The notes under the pieces were generated by a model. The model saw nothing but the letters and a program-made list of their open reading frames with translations. It had not been told where the DNA came from and made no database searches. Positions 1-9,030 of a DNA stretch of 40,845 nucleotides are shown one piece after another (position 1 is the first letter of the stretch; the number at the start of each line of letters is the position of its first letter). Made by a program: the position numbers and the translations under genes. Source of the stretch: Deltaproteobacteria bacterium (GTDB lineage Bacteria; Desulfobacterota; Desulfobulbia; Desulfobulbales; Desulfocapsaceae); the NCBI GenBank assembly GCA_024280265.1, contig JAJRQL010000183.1, forward strand, positions 1 through 40,845. The letters are read 5' to 3'.

Positions 1-42
1 GATCAGGCAAGGGATGTTGCAAAAAGATTTTGGAAACTGTAG
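1..42 (+). CDS. C-terminal end of an upstream gene (partial)
   Basis: Frame 1 is open from the left edge to a TAG at 40-42 and gives 13 residues ending in RFWKL. Nothing identifies the family. It is called only because the frame is open to the edge and the next gene starts 144 bases later on the same strand. It could also be a chance open frame. Confidence 0.3.
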   Translation, partial: DQARDVAKRFWKL

Positions 43-186
43 AATTCTTCCTGTTACAACCTGACTTATTAAAAATATTTTTTCACTGAGCGGTAAGTTC
101 AGGTTATTTTGTTTTTTTAGGATGTTTAATTGATGGTGGTTAACTATCTCCATTCTGGACAGTGAGGTAGCTGAGGGAAAGGTGTT

Positions 187-1296
187 TTGGGAACAACACG
201 GGCAAAAATTCTGGTCGCAGATGATGATAACATGGTTCGTGTTACTGTGTCGCAAATACTTGAGATGTTTGGGTATGACGTTGTTTCTGTAACAGATGGA
301 ACGTATGTTGTTGAAAACATAGATAACAGTTACGACGTTATCTTGCTTGACATAAATATGCCGGTTATGGATGGCTTTGAAACCATTGAGGCTTTAAATA
401 ACCTTCAGTATGACATTCCTGTTATTTTTCTTACTGGTGCGGGTTGCATGGATTATGCCGTGAAAGCAATAAACCATGGAGCCTATGATTTTTTGACAAA
501 ACCCATTGAAGATATTGAAATTTTTAATGTTAAGATACGGCGGGCTATCGAAAAGAGGATGTTTATCCGCCGCGAAGAACATTACAAACGAGAGCTTGAA
601 GAGGATGTTCGAGCCAAGACTTCTGAGCTAGAGAAGACCAATAAACTGTTGCTTATGTATAGCAACAGCCTTGAAAATGCGACTGTTCAGTTGATGTCAA
701 GCCTCCAGAATGCAATGGAGGAAAAAGATTTTTACACAGCAGGGCACACCATGCGCGTGACAGAGTATGCTGTACTGCTGGGTCTCGCCATGAGCCTTTC
801 TGAGAGCGATATTGTGGTGTTGAGGCGTGCTGCCCAGTTTCACGATATTGGTAAACTGGTAATTGATCTTACTTGTATCCGAAAACCGGGAAAACTGACA
901 GATGAAGAGTGGGGTTTGATCAGAAAACATCCAGTTGTTGGAGCCAATATCATCAAACCACTCGGATTTATGGAGAGGGAACATTTTATCATTCGTCACC
1001 ATCATGAGCGGATGGATGGAAAGGGATATCCGGATGGCCTTGGTGGTGATGAGCTTGATATCTTGACGAAGATACTGATTGTGGTGGACAGTTATGATGC
1101 GATGACTTCCAGAAGAAATTATCGTCGTAATATGAACATGAGAGAAGCAGTGAAAGAGCTGAACCATTGTGCTGGATCGCATTTTGACAAGGAGTGTGTT
1201 GAGGCCTTTGGCGATGCTATTGTGGACTTTACCTCCACGACAGATGTTTTTTCAAGGGAGTACCTGGACAACTTCACCATAGATCGGGAAAACTGA
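187..1296 (+). CDS. Response regulator with HD-GYP output domain (probable c-di-GMP phosphodiesterase)
   Basis: This is a two-domain cytoplasmic signalling protein of 369 residues. Residues 6-120 form a receiver domain with the acidic cluster DDD at 12-14, the phosphoacceptor D55 in LLDINMP and the conserved lysine in LTKP. A short coiled-coil linker (about 125-170) leads into an HD-GYP domain with an early His in AGHTMRV, then HDIGK, then HHHERMDGKGYPDG, so the metal-binding and GYP residues are intact. By family knowledge, HD-GYP enzymes hydrolyse cyclic di-GMP, and phosphorylation of D55 would gate that. The start is TTG, supported by AGGGAAAGG just upstream; no ATG is placed to include the receiver's first strand. 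No partner kinase is adjacent. The family is certain; the activity is inferred. Confidence 0.9.
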   Translation: MGTTRAKILVADDDNMVRVTVSQILEMFGYDVVSVTDGTYVVENIDNSYDVILLDINMPVMDGFETIEALNNLQYDIPVIFLTGAGCMDYAVKAINHGAYDFLTKPIEDIEIFNVKIRRAIEKRMFIRREEHYKRELEEDVRAKTSELEKTNKLLLMYSNSLENATVQLMSSLQNAMEEKDFYTAGHTMRVTEYAVLLGLAMSLSESDIVVLRRAAQFHDIGKLVIDLTCIRKPGKLTDEEWGLIRKHPVVGANIIKPLGFMEREHFIIRHHHERMDGKGYPDGLGGDELDILTKILIVVDSYDAMTSRRNYRRNMNMREAVKELNHCAGSHFDKECVEAFGDAIVDFTSTTDVFSREYLDNFTIDREN

Positions 1297-1347
1297 CAGG
1301 TATTGTACATTCAGGGTGGATATTTAAAATAAAAAGACTGAAAACCA

Positions 1348-1632
1348 ATGAAAATATCACGTAAAGAAGTAGAGCACGTCGCGACTCTTGCCAGGTTGAA
1401 TATGAGTGAGGAGGAGCTGGAAAGAATGACTGTCCAGCTCGACACCATACTCTCCTATGTGGATAAACTCAATGAACTGGAAACCACAGGTGTTGCTCCA
1501 ACCACCCATGCTTTCTCCATAAATAATGCCTTTCGGGAGGATGAAATGCAGGAGTCTCTTCCTGTAAAAGAAGCCCTTGCCAATGCTCCCAAAGAAAATG
1601 GAGAAGCATTTGTGGTACCGAAGATCATTTAA
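1348..1632 (+). CDS. gatC: Asp-tRNA(Asn)/Glu-tRNA(Gln) amidotransferase subunit C
   Basis: GatC is the small subunit (94 residues, normal length) of the GatCAB complex, which converts misacylated Glu-tRNA(Gln) and Asp-tRNA(Asn) to the amide forms. The family signature is clear: an N-terminal VEHVATLARLNMSEEE, the helix TILSYVDKLNELET, and the C-terminal FVVPKII that wraps between GatA and GatB. gatA follows after 137 bases, and gatB is not in this window. The ATG has only a weak upstream purine stretch, but the N-terminus aligns with the family from residue 1. Confidence 0.95.
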   Translation: MKISRKEVEHVATLARLNMSEEELERMTVQLDTILSYVDKLNELETTGVAPTTHAFSINNAFREDEMQESLPVKEALANAPKENGEAFVVPKII

Positions 1633-1769
1633 TTTCATGGAAAGACTCACGCTGTTGCAGATTCAAATATACTGAATAGTAATCTGTGGCAGCAGTTTTC
1701 TCAGTGGCAGAAATATAAAAGATTTCCCGAACCTTTTTGTGGTTCTTTTTTTATTTTGAGGCGTTAGTA

Positions 1770-3227
1770 ATGAATTCCTACGAATTAACCATTAGCCAGG
1801 CAAGAACAGCACTTGATAACAAAGAGCTTTCTTCCCGAGAGTTAACCAGCAGTTGTCTGGAACGAATAAGAAGTGTGGATGATACTGTCCACTCCTTTAT
1901 TTCTGTTACTGAAAAAGAGGCTCTGCAGCAGGCTGACGCGGCAGACAGGGAGATTGCTCAAGGAACGGTTGCTCAACTCTGCGGAATCCCCTTCTCTTTG
2001 AAGGATCTTCTCTGTACCCGGGGCGTGACCACAACCTGTGGTTCAAAAATTCTGGAAAATTTTGTTCCCCCTTATGACGCCACTGTGGTCGAGAAATTGA
2101 AAGAGCAGGGTGCTGTTATTCTCGGAAAGGTTGCCATGGATGAGTTTGCAATGGGGTCAACGTCAGAGACTTGTGTCTTTACTATCCCTGAAAACCCATG
2201 GAACCCCGGTTTTGTAGCCGGGGGATCATCGGGTGGATCAGCAGCGTCTGTGGCTGCTATGGAGTGTCTTGGTTCTCTGGGTTCTGATACGGGTGGTTCT
2301 ATCAGGCAACCCGCATCACTTTGTGGTGTTGTAGGGCTAAAACCCACCTACGGCAGAGTTTCCCGCTATGGTCTGGTGGCTTTTGCCTCATCACTGGATC
2401 AGATCGGACCGCTTACCCGTGATGTAACCGATTCGGCTATGGTGATGAATGGGATCTCTGGATATGATAAGCGGGATTCTACCTCGGTAAAACAAGATAT
2501 CCCAGATTTTACCAATGCATTGAGTGAGGGAATGAAGGGGCTGCGGGTGGGAATTCCCCGTGAGTATTTTGGTGCAGGTCTGGATGGGGAAGTTGCAGGT
2601 GTGGTTGAGAGAGCAATACAGTTATTGCGGGATGCGGGTGCGGAGACTGTGGAAGTTTCCCTGCCTCACACCGAGTATTGTGTGGCGGTATATTACCTGA
2701 TCGCCTCAGCTGAGGCCAGTTCCAACCTGGCCCGTTATGATGGCGTCGTCTATGGCTACCGGGACCAGAATGCGGAATCGCTCATTGATATGTACCGGGA
2801 AACGCGGTCCAATGGTTTTGGAGATGAGGTCAAGAGACGCATCCTCATTGGTACCTATGCACTGTCATCCGGGTATTATGATGCTTATTACAAAAAAGCC
2901 TCTCAGGTACGAACCCTGATCCTCAATGATTTTCAAAAGGCTTACGAGTCCTGTGATCTGATCATTTCCCCGGTTACTCCCACCCCCGCATGGCGGCGTG
3001 GGGCACATGCTGACGATCCACTCGCCCTGTACCTCTCTGATATTTTAACTATTTCAGCGAATCTGGCTGGTATTCCCGGTCTGTCGGTTCCCGGGGGATT
3101 CAGCAGTGACGGGCTTCCCATCGGTATTCAGTTGCAGGGACCTCATTTTCAGGAGGAAGTACTGTTGAAAGCCGCATACAATCTGGAACTTGGTACAGAG
3201 TTGGGCAACAGATGTCCAGAGATCTGA
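1770..3227 (+). CDS. gatA: Asp-tRNA(Asn)/Glu-tRNA(Gln) amidotransferase subunit A
   Basis: GatA is the glutaminase/amidase subunit that releases ammonia from glutamine for tRNA-dependent amidation. The amidase signature is complete: the catalytic Lys in PFSLKDLLCTRG, the glycine/serine-rich GGSSGGSAASVA and the cis-Ser/Ser pair in GSDTGGSIRQPAS, followed by GLKPTYGRVSRYG. The open frame extends 11 codons upstream, but the ATG at 1770 is preferred: GAGG lies eight bases before it and the resulting N-terminus (MNSYELTISQA) fits the family. The product is 485 residues, the usual length. It is cotranscribed with gatC and probably with hisC downstream. Confidence 0.96.
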   Translation: MNSYELTISQARTALDNKELSSRELTSSCLERIRSVDDTVHSFISVTEKEALQQADAADREIAQGTVAQLCGIPFSLKDLLCTRGVTTTCGSKILENFVPPYDATVVEKLKEQGAVILGKVAMDEFAMGSTSETCVFTIPENPWNPGFVAGGSSGGSAASVAAMECLGSLGSDTGGSIRQPASLCGVVGLKPTYGRVSRYGLVAFASSLDQIGPLTRDVTDSAMVMNGISGYDKRDSTSVKQDIPDFTNALSEGMKGLRVGIPREYFGAGLDGEVAGVVERAIQLLRDAGAETVEVSLPHTEYCVAVYYLIASAEASSNLARYDGVVYGYRDQNAESLIDMYRETRSNGFGDEVKRRILIGTYALSSGYYDAYYKKASQVRTLILNDFQKAYESCDLIISPVTPTPAWRRGAHADDPLALYLSDILTISANLAGIPGLSVPGGFSSDGLPIGIQLQGPHFQEEVLLKAAYNLELGTELGNRCPEI

Positions 3228-3264
3228 TAAAAGGGAGTACTCCCTTGCAACGGAGGAAAACACA

Positions 3265-4380
3265 GTGAAGGCACAGGTTCCAGATTATATTAAATCCATC
3301 GTTCCTTATCCCCCGGGAAAACCCATTGAAGAACTGGAGCGTGAATATGGGGTCAAAAACACCATAAAACTTGCGTCCAATGAAAATGCCTGGGGGCCAT
3401 CTCCGAAGGCTATACAGGCAATCAGTGAAGCTCTGAATAATTTGCACAGATATCCGGATGGATCAAATTATTATCTTGTGCAGACCATTGCTGAAACAGT
3501 GGGATTTTCCCCGGAAGAGGTAGTTGTTGGAAATGGCTCTGATGAAATCATTGAGCTTCTGGTGAAGGCTTATGTGGAAAAGGGAGATGAAGTGATAACA
3601 AGCCACCCATCCTTCCTTATGTATCAGAAAGTGGTTCAGGCACGGGGCGGGGTGAACAGGATATTCCCCCTGAAAGGGATGCATCATGATCTTGAGGCTA
3701 TTCTCGGGGCGGTCACCGATAATACCCGTCTCATCTTTCTTGACAACCCCAACAATCCTACAGCCACAGCAATTTTCCCCGGGGATCTCTACACATTTCT
3801 CAGCGAAGTACCGGAAGACGTTATTGTAGTTCTGGATGAGGCCTACCGGGATTTTATGGATGCAGAGGTGCAGGTGGATGTGTATTCTCTTATTCGAAAC
3901 TCAAAGGGACGTTGTGGAGTTGTGGCTCTGCGCACCTTTTCAAAGGCATATGGGCTGGCAGGTATTCGGGTTGGATATGGTCTGATGAGTGCTGAAGTTG
4001 CAGGGTATCTGCACCGGGTACGACAGCCTTTTAATGTTAACCAGCTTGCCCAGGTAGCAGCAATAGCAGCGTTGAATGACACTGAATTCTATGAGCAGAC
4101 CCTGCAGAAAACCAGGAAGGGTATGAAGTGGCTGCAGCAGGAGGTGGAAAAACTCGGATGCAGTGCCTACGCATCGCAGACTAATTTTTTTCTCATTAAT
4201 ATTAAAGGGGATGCCACCGTTCTCTATGAAGCCATGCTTCAAAGGGGAGTTATTGTAAGGTCCATGAAGGCCTATGGATATACCAATGTGATACGGGTTA
4301 CAGTGGGGACCTCAGAAGAAAACAGTCGCTTTGTTACCACACTTGGAGATTGTCTTGAGGAACTTGGCTATGTCTCCTGA
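3265..4380 (+). CDS. hisC: Histidinol-phosphate aminotransferase
   Basis: HisC is a PLP-dependent fold-type I aminotransferase that makes histidinol phosphate from imidazole acetol phosphate and glutamate. Visible motifs are LASNENAWGPSPKA near the N-terminus, DNPNNPTAT, LDEAYRDF, and the PLP-lysine region TFSKAYGLAGIRVGYG. The GTG at 3265 is chosen because CGGAGGAA sits six bases upstream; the longer open frame would run back over the end of gatA. The product is 371 residues. The stop overlaps cmk by 11 bases, so hisC and cmk are translationally linked. It is the only his gene here, and related aminotransferases (tyrosine/phenylalanine or aromatic) could share this sequence pattern. Confidence 0.92.
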   Translation: MKAQVPDYIKSIVPYPPGKPIEELEREYGVKNTIKLASNENAWGPSPKAIQAISEALNNLHRYPDGSNYYLVQTIAETVGFSPEEVVVGNGSDEIIELLVKAYVEKGDEVITSHPSFLMYQKVVQARGGVNRIFPLKGMHHDLEAILGAVTDNTRLIFLDNPNNPTATAIFPGDLYTFLSEVPEDVIVVLDEAYRDFMDAEVQVDVYSLIRNSKGRCGVVALRTFSKAYGLAGIRVGYGLMSAEVAGYLHRVRQPFNVNQLAQVAAIAALNDTEFYEQTLQKTRKGMKWLQQEVEKLGCSAYASQTNFFLINIKGDATVLYEAMLQRGVIVRSMKAYGYTNVIRVTVGTSEENSRFVTTLGDCLEELGYVS

Positions 4381-5047
4381 GCAGCAGATAGTTACAATTG
4401 ACGGTCCCTCGGGGGTGGGGAAATCCACCATAAGCCGTAAGGTTGCTGCCAGCCTCTCGTTTACCTATCTTGATACCGGGGCAATGTATCGGGCCGTTGG
4501 GTTGAAGTTGAAGGAGAGTGGGGTTGATCTTTCAGATGATTCTGCTGTGCGCAGTTGTCTGGCTACCACTTCCCTTGATCTTATACCGCCGGCAGAAGGT
4601 TGTGATGATGTCGGGGTCATCCTTGACGGTCGTAATGTGAGTGATCTTATTCGCAGCCAGGAGATGGCCATGGTGGCATCCGGAGCATCGGCTGTACCTG
4701 CGGTACGGGAAAAATTAACATCGATGCAGCAGGAGATTGGAAGGGCGGGTTGCATTGTTGCTGAGGGGAGAGATACCGGCACCGTGGTTTTTCCGGATGC
4801 TGCCTGGAAATTTTATCTGGATGCTGATCCGGAGGTGCGAATGAAAAGGCGGGCAGATCAGTTACGTGCCAACGGAAAGGCCGTGGATGAGGTGGAGGTA
4901 CTGGAGATGATAATCAAACGTGATCATGATGATAAAAATCGTAGCATGGCACCTCTTGCCAAGGCTGAAGATGCCCATGTTATTGACACCGGTCTGTTAA
5001 GTATTGAGGGAGTAACAGAAGCCATATTGGCTGTTATTGGCCGTTAG
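4370..5047 (+). CDS. cmk: Cytidylate kinase
   Basis: CMP/dCMP kinase of 225 residues. The P-loop GPSGVGKST is at residues 10-18, followed by LDTGAMYRAV, the insert typical of Cmk, EGRDTGTVVFPDA, and the lid region KRRADQLR with RDHDDKNRSMAPL. The ATG at 4370 lies inside the last codons of hisC with GAGG about nine bases upstream; the longer open frame starting at 4331 has no support. The gene closes the plus-strand gatC-gatA-hisC-cmk run and is followed by a hairpin terminator. Confidence 0.94.
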   Translation: MSPEQQIVTIDGPSGVGKSTISRKVAASLSFTYLDTGAMYRAVGLKLKESGVDLSDDSAVRSCLATTSLDLIPPAEGCDDVGVILDGRNVSDLIRSQEMAMVASGASAVPAVREKLTSMQQEIGRAGCIVAEGRDTGTVVFPDAAWKFYLDADPEVRMKRRADQLRANGKAVDEVEVLEMIIKRDHDDKNRSMAPLAKAEDAHVIDTGLLSIEGVTEAILAVIGR

Positions 5048-5088
5048 CACGGGGCGTTTCTGCAGAGATGTTTCTAATGGGACGCAAC

Positions 5089-5134
5089 AAAAAAATGGCC
5101 GTGAAGATATTTAGACCTTCGCGACCATTTTTTT
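5089..5134. terminator. Bidirectional rho-independent terminator between cmk and pal
   Basis: A-run plus TGGCCGTGAAG pairs with CTTCGCGACCA plus T-run around a 10-base loop. The stem has one C-A mismatch and one G-T wobble. The flanking A and T tracts make it functional for both converging genes, cmk (plus) and pal (minus). Confidence 0.85.
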
Positions 5135-5151
5135 ATAAATTGGACGGAAAC

Positions 5152-5787
5152 CTATTCAATAACAAAATCAGCCCGTCTGTTTTGGGCCCAGTCTGATTCG
5201 GTCTGACCAGTGAAAAGCGGACGTTCTTCACCGTAACTGACTGTACGGATACGGGCAGGATTGACTCCCAGATTTACCATGTACTCTTTGGCATTTATGG
5301 CACGTCGTTCTGCGAGTGCCAGGTTGTACTCATTGGTGCCACGCTCGTCACTGTTACCTTCAATGATTATCACTATACTGGGATTTTCCTTCATGTAATC
5401 GGCATTTGAGGTAAGGATGGGAGCCATGGCGGCTGTAATACCAGCCTGGTCAAAATTGTAATAAATGGGGCTGAATACGATGGTGGAACGGCCATAAGTG
5501 GCACGGTACTCTGCAGATTGCTGATCAGCATCACTGTTAAAGGAAAGGCCACCATTATCAGCCGGGTTGATGGCAACAATAGACTCTTCGTCAGCAAGTC
5601 CTGTACTTGAGAAGCTCTCATCGTCGGCTGATGGATAGTTAATGTTGGTACCACCGGAGATGGTTGATCCTTGGGCAGGGGTTCCGTCAGGTGGAACAAC
5701 GGTTTTTTTACTACAGCCTGAACTGAGCAGAGCAAGAGAAGAGAAGAGTGCGGCAGTGATAAATGCTGATCGAATCATGGAATTCAT
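5152..5787 (-). CDS. pal: Peptidoglycan-associated lipoprotein (OmpA-like domain)
   Basis: Pal anchors the outer membrane to peptidoglycan as part of the Tol-Pal system. The N-terminus is a lipoprotein signal peptide with hydrophobic AALFSSLALLSSGC and lipidated Cys at about residue 25. A low-complexity linker follows. The C-terminal ~110 residues are an OmpA-like domain with YYNFDQ, EGNSDERGTNEYNLALAERRA and SYGEERP, the peptidoglycan-binding signature. The ATG at 5787 (MNSMIRSAF) has GAGG six bases upstream; the open frame extends 16 codons further without support. The product is 211 residues. The -3 position of the lipobox is Ser, a weak match, but the Cys is well placed. No tol genes are adjacent. 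Confidence 0.92.
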   Translation of the reverse strand: MNSMIRSAFITAALFSSLALLSSGCSKKTVVPPDGTPAQGSTISGGTNINYPSADDESFSSTGLADEESIVAINPADNGGLSFNSDADQQSAEYRATYGRSTIVFSPIYYNFDQAGITAAMAPILTSNADYMKENPSIVIIIEGNSDERGTNEYNLALAERRAINAKEYMVNLGVNPARIRTVSYGEERPLFTGQTESDWAQNRRADFVIE

Positions 5788-6213
5788 ATCTGACCTCATT
5801 GGGAGAAAACTCGGTATGGGGAATAGAAAAAACAATTCACGTCTCCGTTACCTCACATTCTAGTCGCAAAAGAATAGACGTCAAGAATTTTTCGCATCTC
5901 TCATTAGTTATCGAGAATAACCTTGCCATGAAACAGGGTTCATGGTATCGAATTTCATTGTTATCTGGAAACAGTATAAATAGTTTCACTGTTGTGTTGT
6001 TACAGAGGGAAACAGAATGCAATCCTGTCTTATTCTGTTGGTTGGAATAGGAGAGATCTGGTAGCCATCATCATTTTACCAAATTTTTTAAGGTAGTAGC
6101 AGCACTTTTTGTCTTGTTACTATCCACCATGCGTGTTAACGGTTTTTCAAAAACAAGTTACAGCGACAGAGCTTCTCTGTCCTGGTCTTAATCAAATAAA
6201 CAGGGAGAAAGAA
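5788..6213. other. Intergenic region with a 7-bp perfect hairpin
   Basis: This divergent intergenic region separates pal from the binding-protein gene. No convincing gene is present. At 5926-5945 CCATGAA and TTCATGG form a perfect 7-bp inverted repeat around a 6-base loop. This could be an operator or an RNA hairpin for either gene. No promoter could be assigned with confidence. Confidence 0.4.
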
Positions 6214-6948
6214 ATGTTTAAAAAAATCACCTTGACTCTGGCTATGCTGATCTGTGTCAGTACCTCTGCCATGGCGCAGAAAACCATCGTTTTTGCAGTG
6301 GATGCCACCTGGCCACCCATGGAGTTTTTGAACTCAGATAAGCAGATTGTCGGTTATTCCATCGATTATATGACAGCAGCGGCAAAAGCGGCAGGATTCA
6401 CCCCGGTATTTAAGAATGTTGCCTGGGATGGTATTTTTGCAGGTCTTGCCACCGGGAAATATGATGCAGTCTGTTCTTCTGTATCCATCACCGACAAACG
6501 GAAAAAAAGTATGGATTTTTCTATCCCTTACTTCAAAGTACGTCAGGCACTGATTGTTCCCAAAGACTCGCCTGTTAAATCCCTTGCAGATCTCAAAGGT
6601 CAGAAGGTTGGTGGACAGATTGGAACCACGGGTTACTTTGCCATTAAGGGGGCTGAAGGTGTTGTGGCAAAATCCTACGATGAAGTAGGTCTTGCCATGG
6701 AAGACCTTAAGGTTGGTCGGATAGCAGCTGTTGTTTGTGACGATCCTGTTGCTGCAAATTATGCCATGGTTCAGTACAAAGACAGTCTTAAAATTGCCAC
6801 CACCATTGAAACCGGTGAAGTTGAGTATTACGGGATCGCCATTAAGAAAGGGAACAAAGAAGTTCTCGATCTGGTGAATAAGGGTATTGAGGCTGTGAGT
6901 AAGACCCCCTATGTTCAGGAACTGCAGCAGAAGTGGATAGGCCAGTAA
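6214..6948 (+). CDS. Periplasmic amino-acid-binding protein of an ABC importer
   Basis: Family 3 solute-binding protein (SBP_bac_3) of 244 residues, the expected size. A Sec signal peptide with hydrophobic core and cleavage after AMA precedes the mature start QKTIVFAVDATWPPMEF. Family hallmarks are GYSIDYMTAAAKAAGF, VAWDGIFAGLATGKYDA, ITDKRKKSMDFSIPYF, and LADLKGQKVGGQIGTTGY. It would deliver a polar amino acid to the permease and ATPase encoded next; the exact ligand cannot be read from sequence. The ATG at 6214 has GGGAG six bases upstream, and the 35 upstream codons have no signal-peptide logic. Hairpins between this gene and the permease suggest differential expression. Confidence 0.92.
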   Translation: MFKKITLTLAMLICVSTSAMAQKTIVFAVDATWPPMEFLNSDKQIVGYSIDYMTAAAKAAGFTPVFKNVAWDGIFAGLATGKYDAVCSSVSITDKRKKSMDFSIPYFKVRQALIVPKDSPVKSLADLKGQKVGGQIGTTGYFAIKGAEGVVAKSYDEVGLAMEDLKVGRIAAVVCDDPVAANYAMVQYKDSLKIATTIETGEVEYYGIAIKKGNKEVLDLVNKGIEAVSKTPYVQELQQKWIGQ

Positions 6949-6959
6949 TTCCAGTTCTT

Positions 6960-6993
6960 TCAGGGAAAGGGTGATTACGTCTCCTTTCCCTGA
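6960..6993 (+). repeat. 11-bp perfect hairpin downstream of the binding-protein gene
   Basis: TCAGGGAAAGG and CCTTTCCCTGA pair perfectly around a 12-base loop, 11 bases after the stop codon. No T-run follows, so it is more likely an mRNA 3'-end stabiliser than a terminator. A second short palindrome, ATCAGG-AA-CCTGAT, lies at 6995-7008. Confidence 0.65.
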
Positions 6994-7021
6994 TATCAGG
7001 AACCTGATGTTGTTTCTTGAG

Positions 7022-7069
7022 TCCGGGTTGTTCCCGCCATTGCAGGGACAGTCCGGATTTTTCTTTTTT
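7022..7069 (+). terminator. Terminator between binding-protein and permease genes
   Basis: An outer stem TCCGG/CCGGA encloses an inner TCCC/GGGA, followed by a T-rich tract at 7058-7069. It would limit read-through from the highly expressed binding-protein gene into the transporter genes, a common arrangement for ABC importers. Confidence 0.6.
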
Positions 7070-7248
7070 AAAGTATCTTGAATCAGTCAGTCGCAGCCGG
7101 TGAAACATCCGTAGCTGAGGACCTGAAGATTTGCCAGTGGATTTTTCACATCAGGTATTGTTGTTTGTGCGATGATAAACCAGCATGTCAAACAGTAAAG
7201 TTCACTGATTTGTTACGGATTCAGGAGTACCAGAGTAAATCATAAGTA

Positions 7249-8034
7249 ATGAGAGAAAAAAAAGTAGTTATTGAAGTTGGAGATGGTGCAGCCATACCTG
7301 ATCCGGATGATAAGGGGTTATTCACTGCGTGGCGAATTTCATTTTTTGGAACCATTGCCATCATTGTCTATCTTCTTGTTACCAAGCCGGATCCATATCT
7401 TGATATCATAAAATTTTTACCGGATGGTATTGTGGTAACTTTCAAGGTAACCTTTGCCTCCATCGGCCTGGCACTTATCCTTGGTCTTATTGCTGGGCTG
7501 GGCCGAATATCAAAGAACAGGTGGTTCAACCTTGCCGCATCAACCTATATTGAGGTGGTTCGCGGAATCCCGCTCCTGGTTCAGCTCTTCTACATATACT
7601 TTGCCCTTGGGCACCTTATTCGGGTGCCGGATATGGTTGCTGCTATTATTGCCATGGGCTTCTGTTATGGAGCCTACATGGGGGAGGTTTTCAGGGCCGG
7701 TATTAACTCCATTGATGACGGTCAGACCGAGGCCTCACTGTCTCTTGGTTTTAACCGGTCACAGACCATGCGCTATGTAATACTTCCCCAGGCATGGAGG
7801 ACTATTCTGCCACCTGTCGGGAATGAGTTTATAGCCCTGTTGAAGGATACCTCTCTGGTCTCCATTCTTGCAGTGTCGGACATTTTACGCCGTGGTCGAG
7901 AATTTGCCTCTGAGTCGTTTCTGTACTTTGAGACCTACACCATGGTTGCCTTGATCTATCTTCTTATTACCCTTGTACTTTCTAAACTCCTTAGCAATAT
8001 GGAAAACCGATTGAGTCACTATGAACGTCGTTAA
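7249..8034 (+). CDS. Polar amino-acid ABC transporter permease (HisM/GlnP family)
   Basis: Inner-membrane permease of 261 residues. After a cytoplasmic N-terminus there is a membrane segment near residues 28-45, then the conserved permease core beginning [20 protein letters not shown], with [19 protein letters not shown] typical of the His/Glu/Gln/opine subfamily. The EAA-type coupling loop reads [29 protein letters not shown]. The start is the only suitable ATG; CAGGAG lies 22 bases upstream, too far to be a good ribosome site, so initiation is not well supported by a Shine-Dalgarno. It overlaps the ATPase gene by 14 bases. Confidence 0.9.
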   Translation: MREKKVVIEVGDGAAIPDPDDKGLFTAWRISFFGTIAIIVYLLVTKPDPYLDIIKFLPDGIVVTFKVTFASIGLALILGLIAGLGRISKNRWFNLAASTYIEVVRGIPLLVQLFYIYFALGHLIRVPDMVAAIIAMGFCYGAYMGEVFRAGINSIDDGQTEASLSLGFNRSQTMRYVILPQAWRTILPPVGNEFIALLKDTSLVSILAVSDILRRGREFASESFLYFETYTMVALIYLLITLVLSKLLSNMENRLSHYERR

Positions 8035-8761
8035 CCCTATAATAACAATTCGTAATGTAGTTAAGAGTTTTGGTGCCTTTCTGGCCCTTGATGATGTTTC
8101 CCTCACTGTTGAACCGGGACAGAAGGTTGTGGTTATTGGTCCCTCAGGATCAGGAAAATCCACACTTCTTCGCACCATAAACCAGCTCGAAGAGATTAGC
8201 TCCGGTTCCATTGTGGTTGATGGGCAGGAGGTCAGTGACCCGAAAAATGATATTAATCGTATTCGGGAGGAGGTGGGGATGGTTTTTCAGAGTTTCAATC
8301 TTTTCCGCCATAAGACTGTACTTGAAAATTTAACTCTGGCCCCCATTAAGCTCAAAAAAGAACCAGTGAAAGAGGCGGAAAAACGGGCCATGGAATTACT
8401 GGACAAGGTGGGAATGGTAGACAAGGCCACAAGTTTTCCAGTCCAGTTGTCAGTAGGACAGCAGCAGCGTGTGGCCATTGCCCGTGCCCTTGCGATGACC
8501 CCTAAAATAATGCTTTTTGACGAACCGACGTCAGCACTGGATCCTGAGATGATCGGTGAGGTGCTGGAGGTTATGGTTACCCTGGCTCGTGAAGGAATGA
8601 CCATGGTTGTGGTTACCCATGAGATGGGGTTTGCACGTGAGGTGGGTGATAAGGTGGTTTTTATGGATGAGGGAAAAATAATAGAAATTGCTTCTCCGGA
8701 TCAGTTCTTTGATCATCCCGAAAACGACAGGACCCGGAAATTTCTGGAGCAGATCCTATAG
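8021..8761 (+). CDS. Polar amino-acid ABC transporter ATP-binding protein (GlnQ family)
   Basis: Cytoplasmic ATPase of 246 residues that energises the importer encoded just upstream. Walker A is GPSGSGKST, the Q-loop region is [11 protein letters not shown], Walker B is [15 protein letters not shown], and the switch His is in VVTHEMGFA. The ABC signature reads LSVGQQQR rather than the usual LSGGQQQR: V145 replaces the first glycine. Everything else is standard, so it is probably active. The ATG overlaps the permease stop, implying coupled translation. Confidence 0.94.
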   Translation: MNVVNPIITIRNVVKSFGAFLALDDVSLTVEPGQKVVVIGPSGSGKSTLLRTINQLEEISSGSIVVDGQEVSDPKNDINRIREEVGMVFQSFNLFRHKTVLENLTLAPIKLKKEPVKEAEKRAMELLDKVGMVDKATSFPVQLSVGQQQRVAIARALAMTPKIMLFDEPTSALDPEMIGEVLEVMVTLAREGMTMVVVTHEMGFAREVGDKVVFMDEGKIIEIASPDQFFDHPENDRTRKFLEQIL

Positions 8762-9030
8762 GGAGCCCCTCCTTTTAAGTTCATATTTATTTGAATATCC
8801 GGTATTATATGACTTTGTCGGAGAAAATTTATTACTTTATAACTTGTGTGAAGTTGTGACCTGTATTAGGTTAAGGGTTTTGTTAAATACCCACTGCCGT
8901 ATAACGTTTACTCTGTGTCCACAGGGGAAGGGTTTTTAAGGTAGTTCGGTTGGATTAAAAACGCTCAATGTATCCCGGGAAAATGAACAGGGGATATTTG
9001 TGGCACCATTAAAACCAGAAAGTATTGCCT

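Noticed and set aside
697-1182. 161-codon minus-strand frame inside the HD-GYP gene
   Set aside because: Shadow of a well-supported gene with complete catalytic motifs on the plus strand.
8688-8939. 83-codon plus-strand frame after the ABC ATPase
   Set aside because: It overlaps the ATPase end, has no ribosome site, and its composition looks like translated non-coding sequence.
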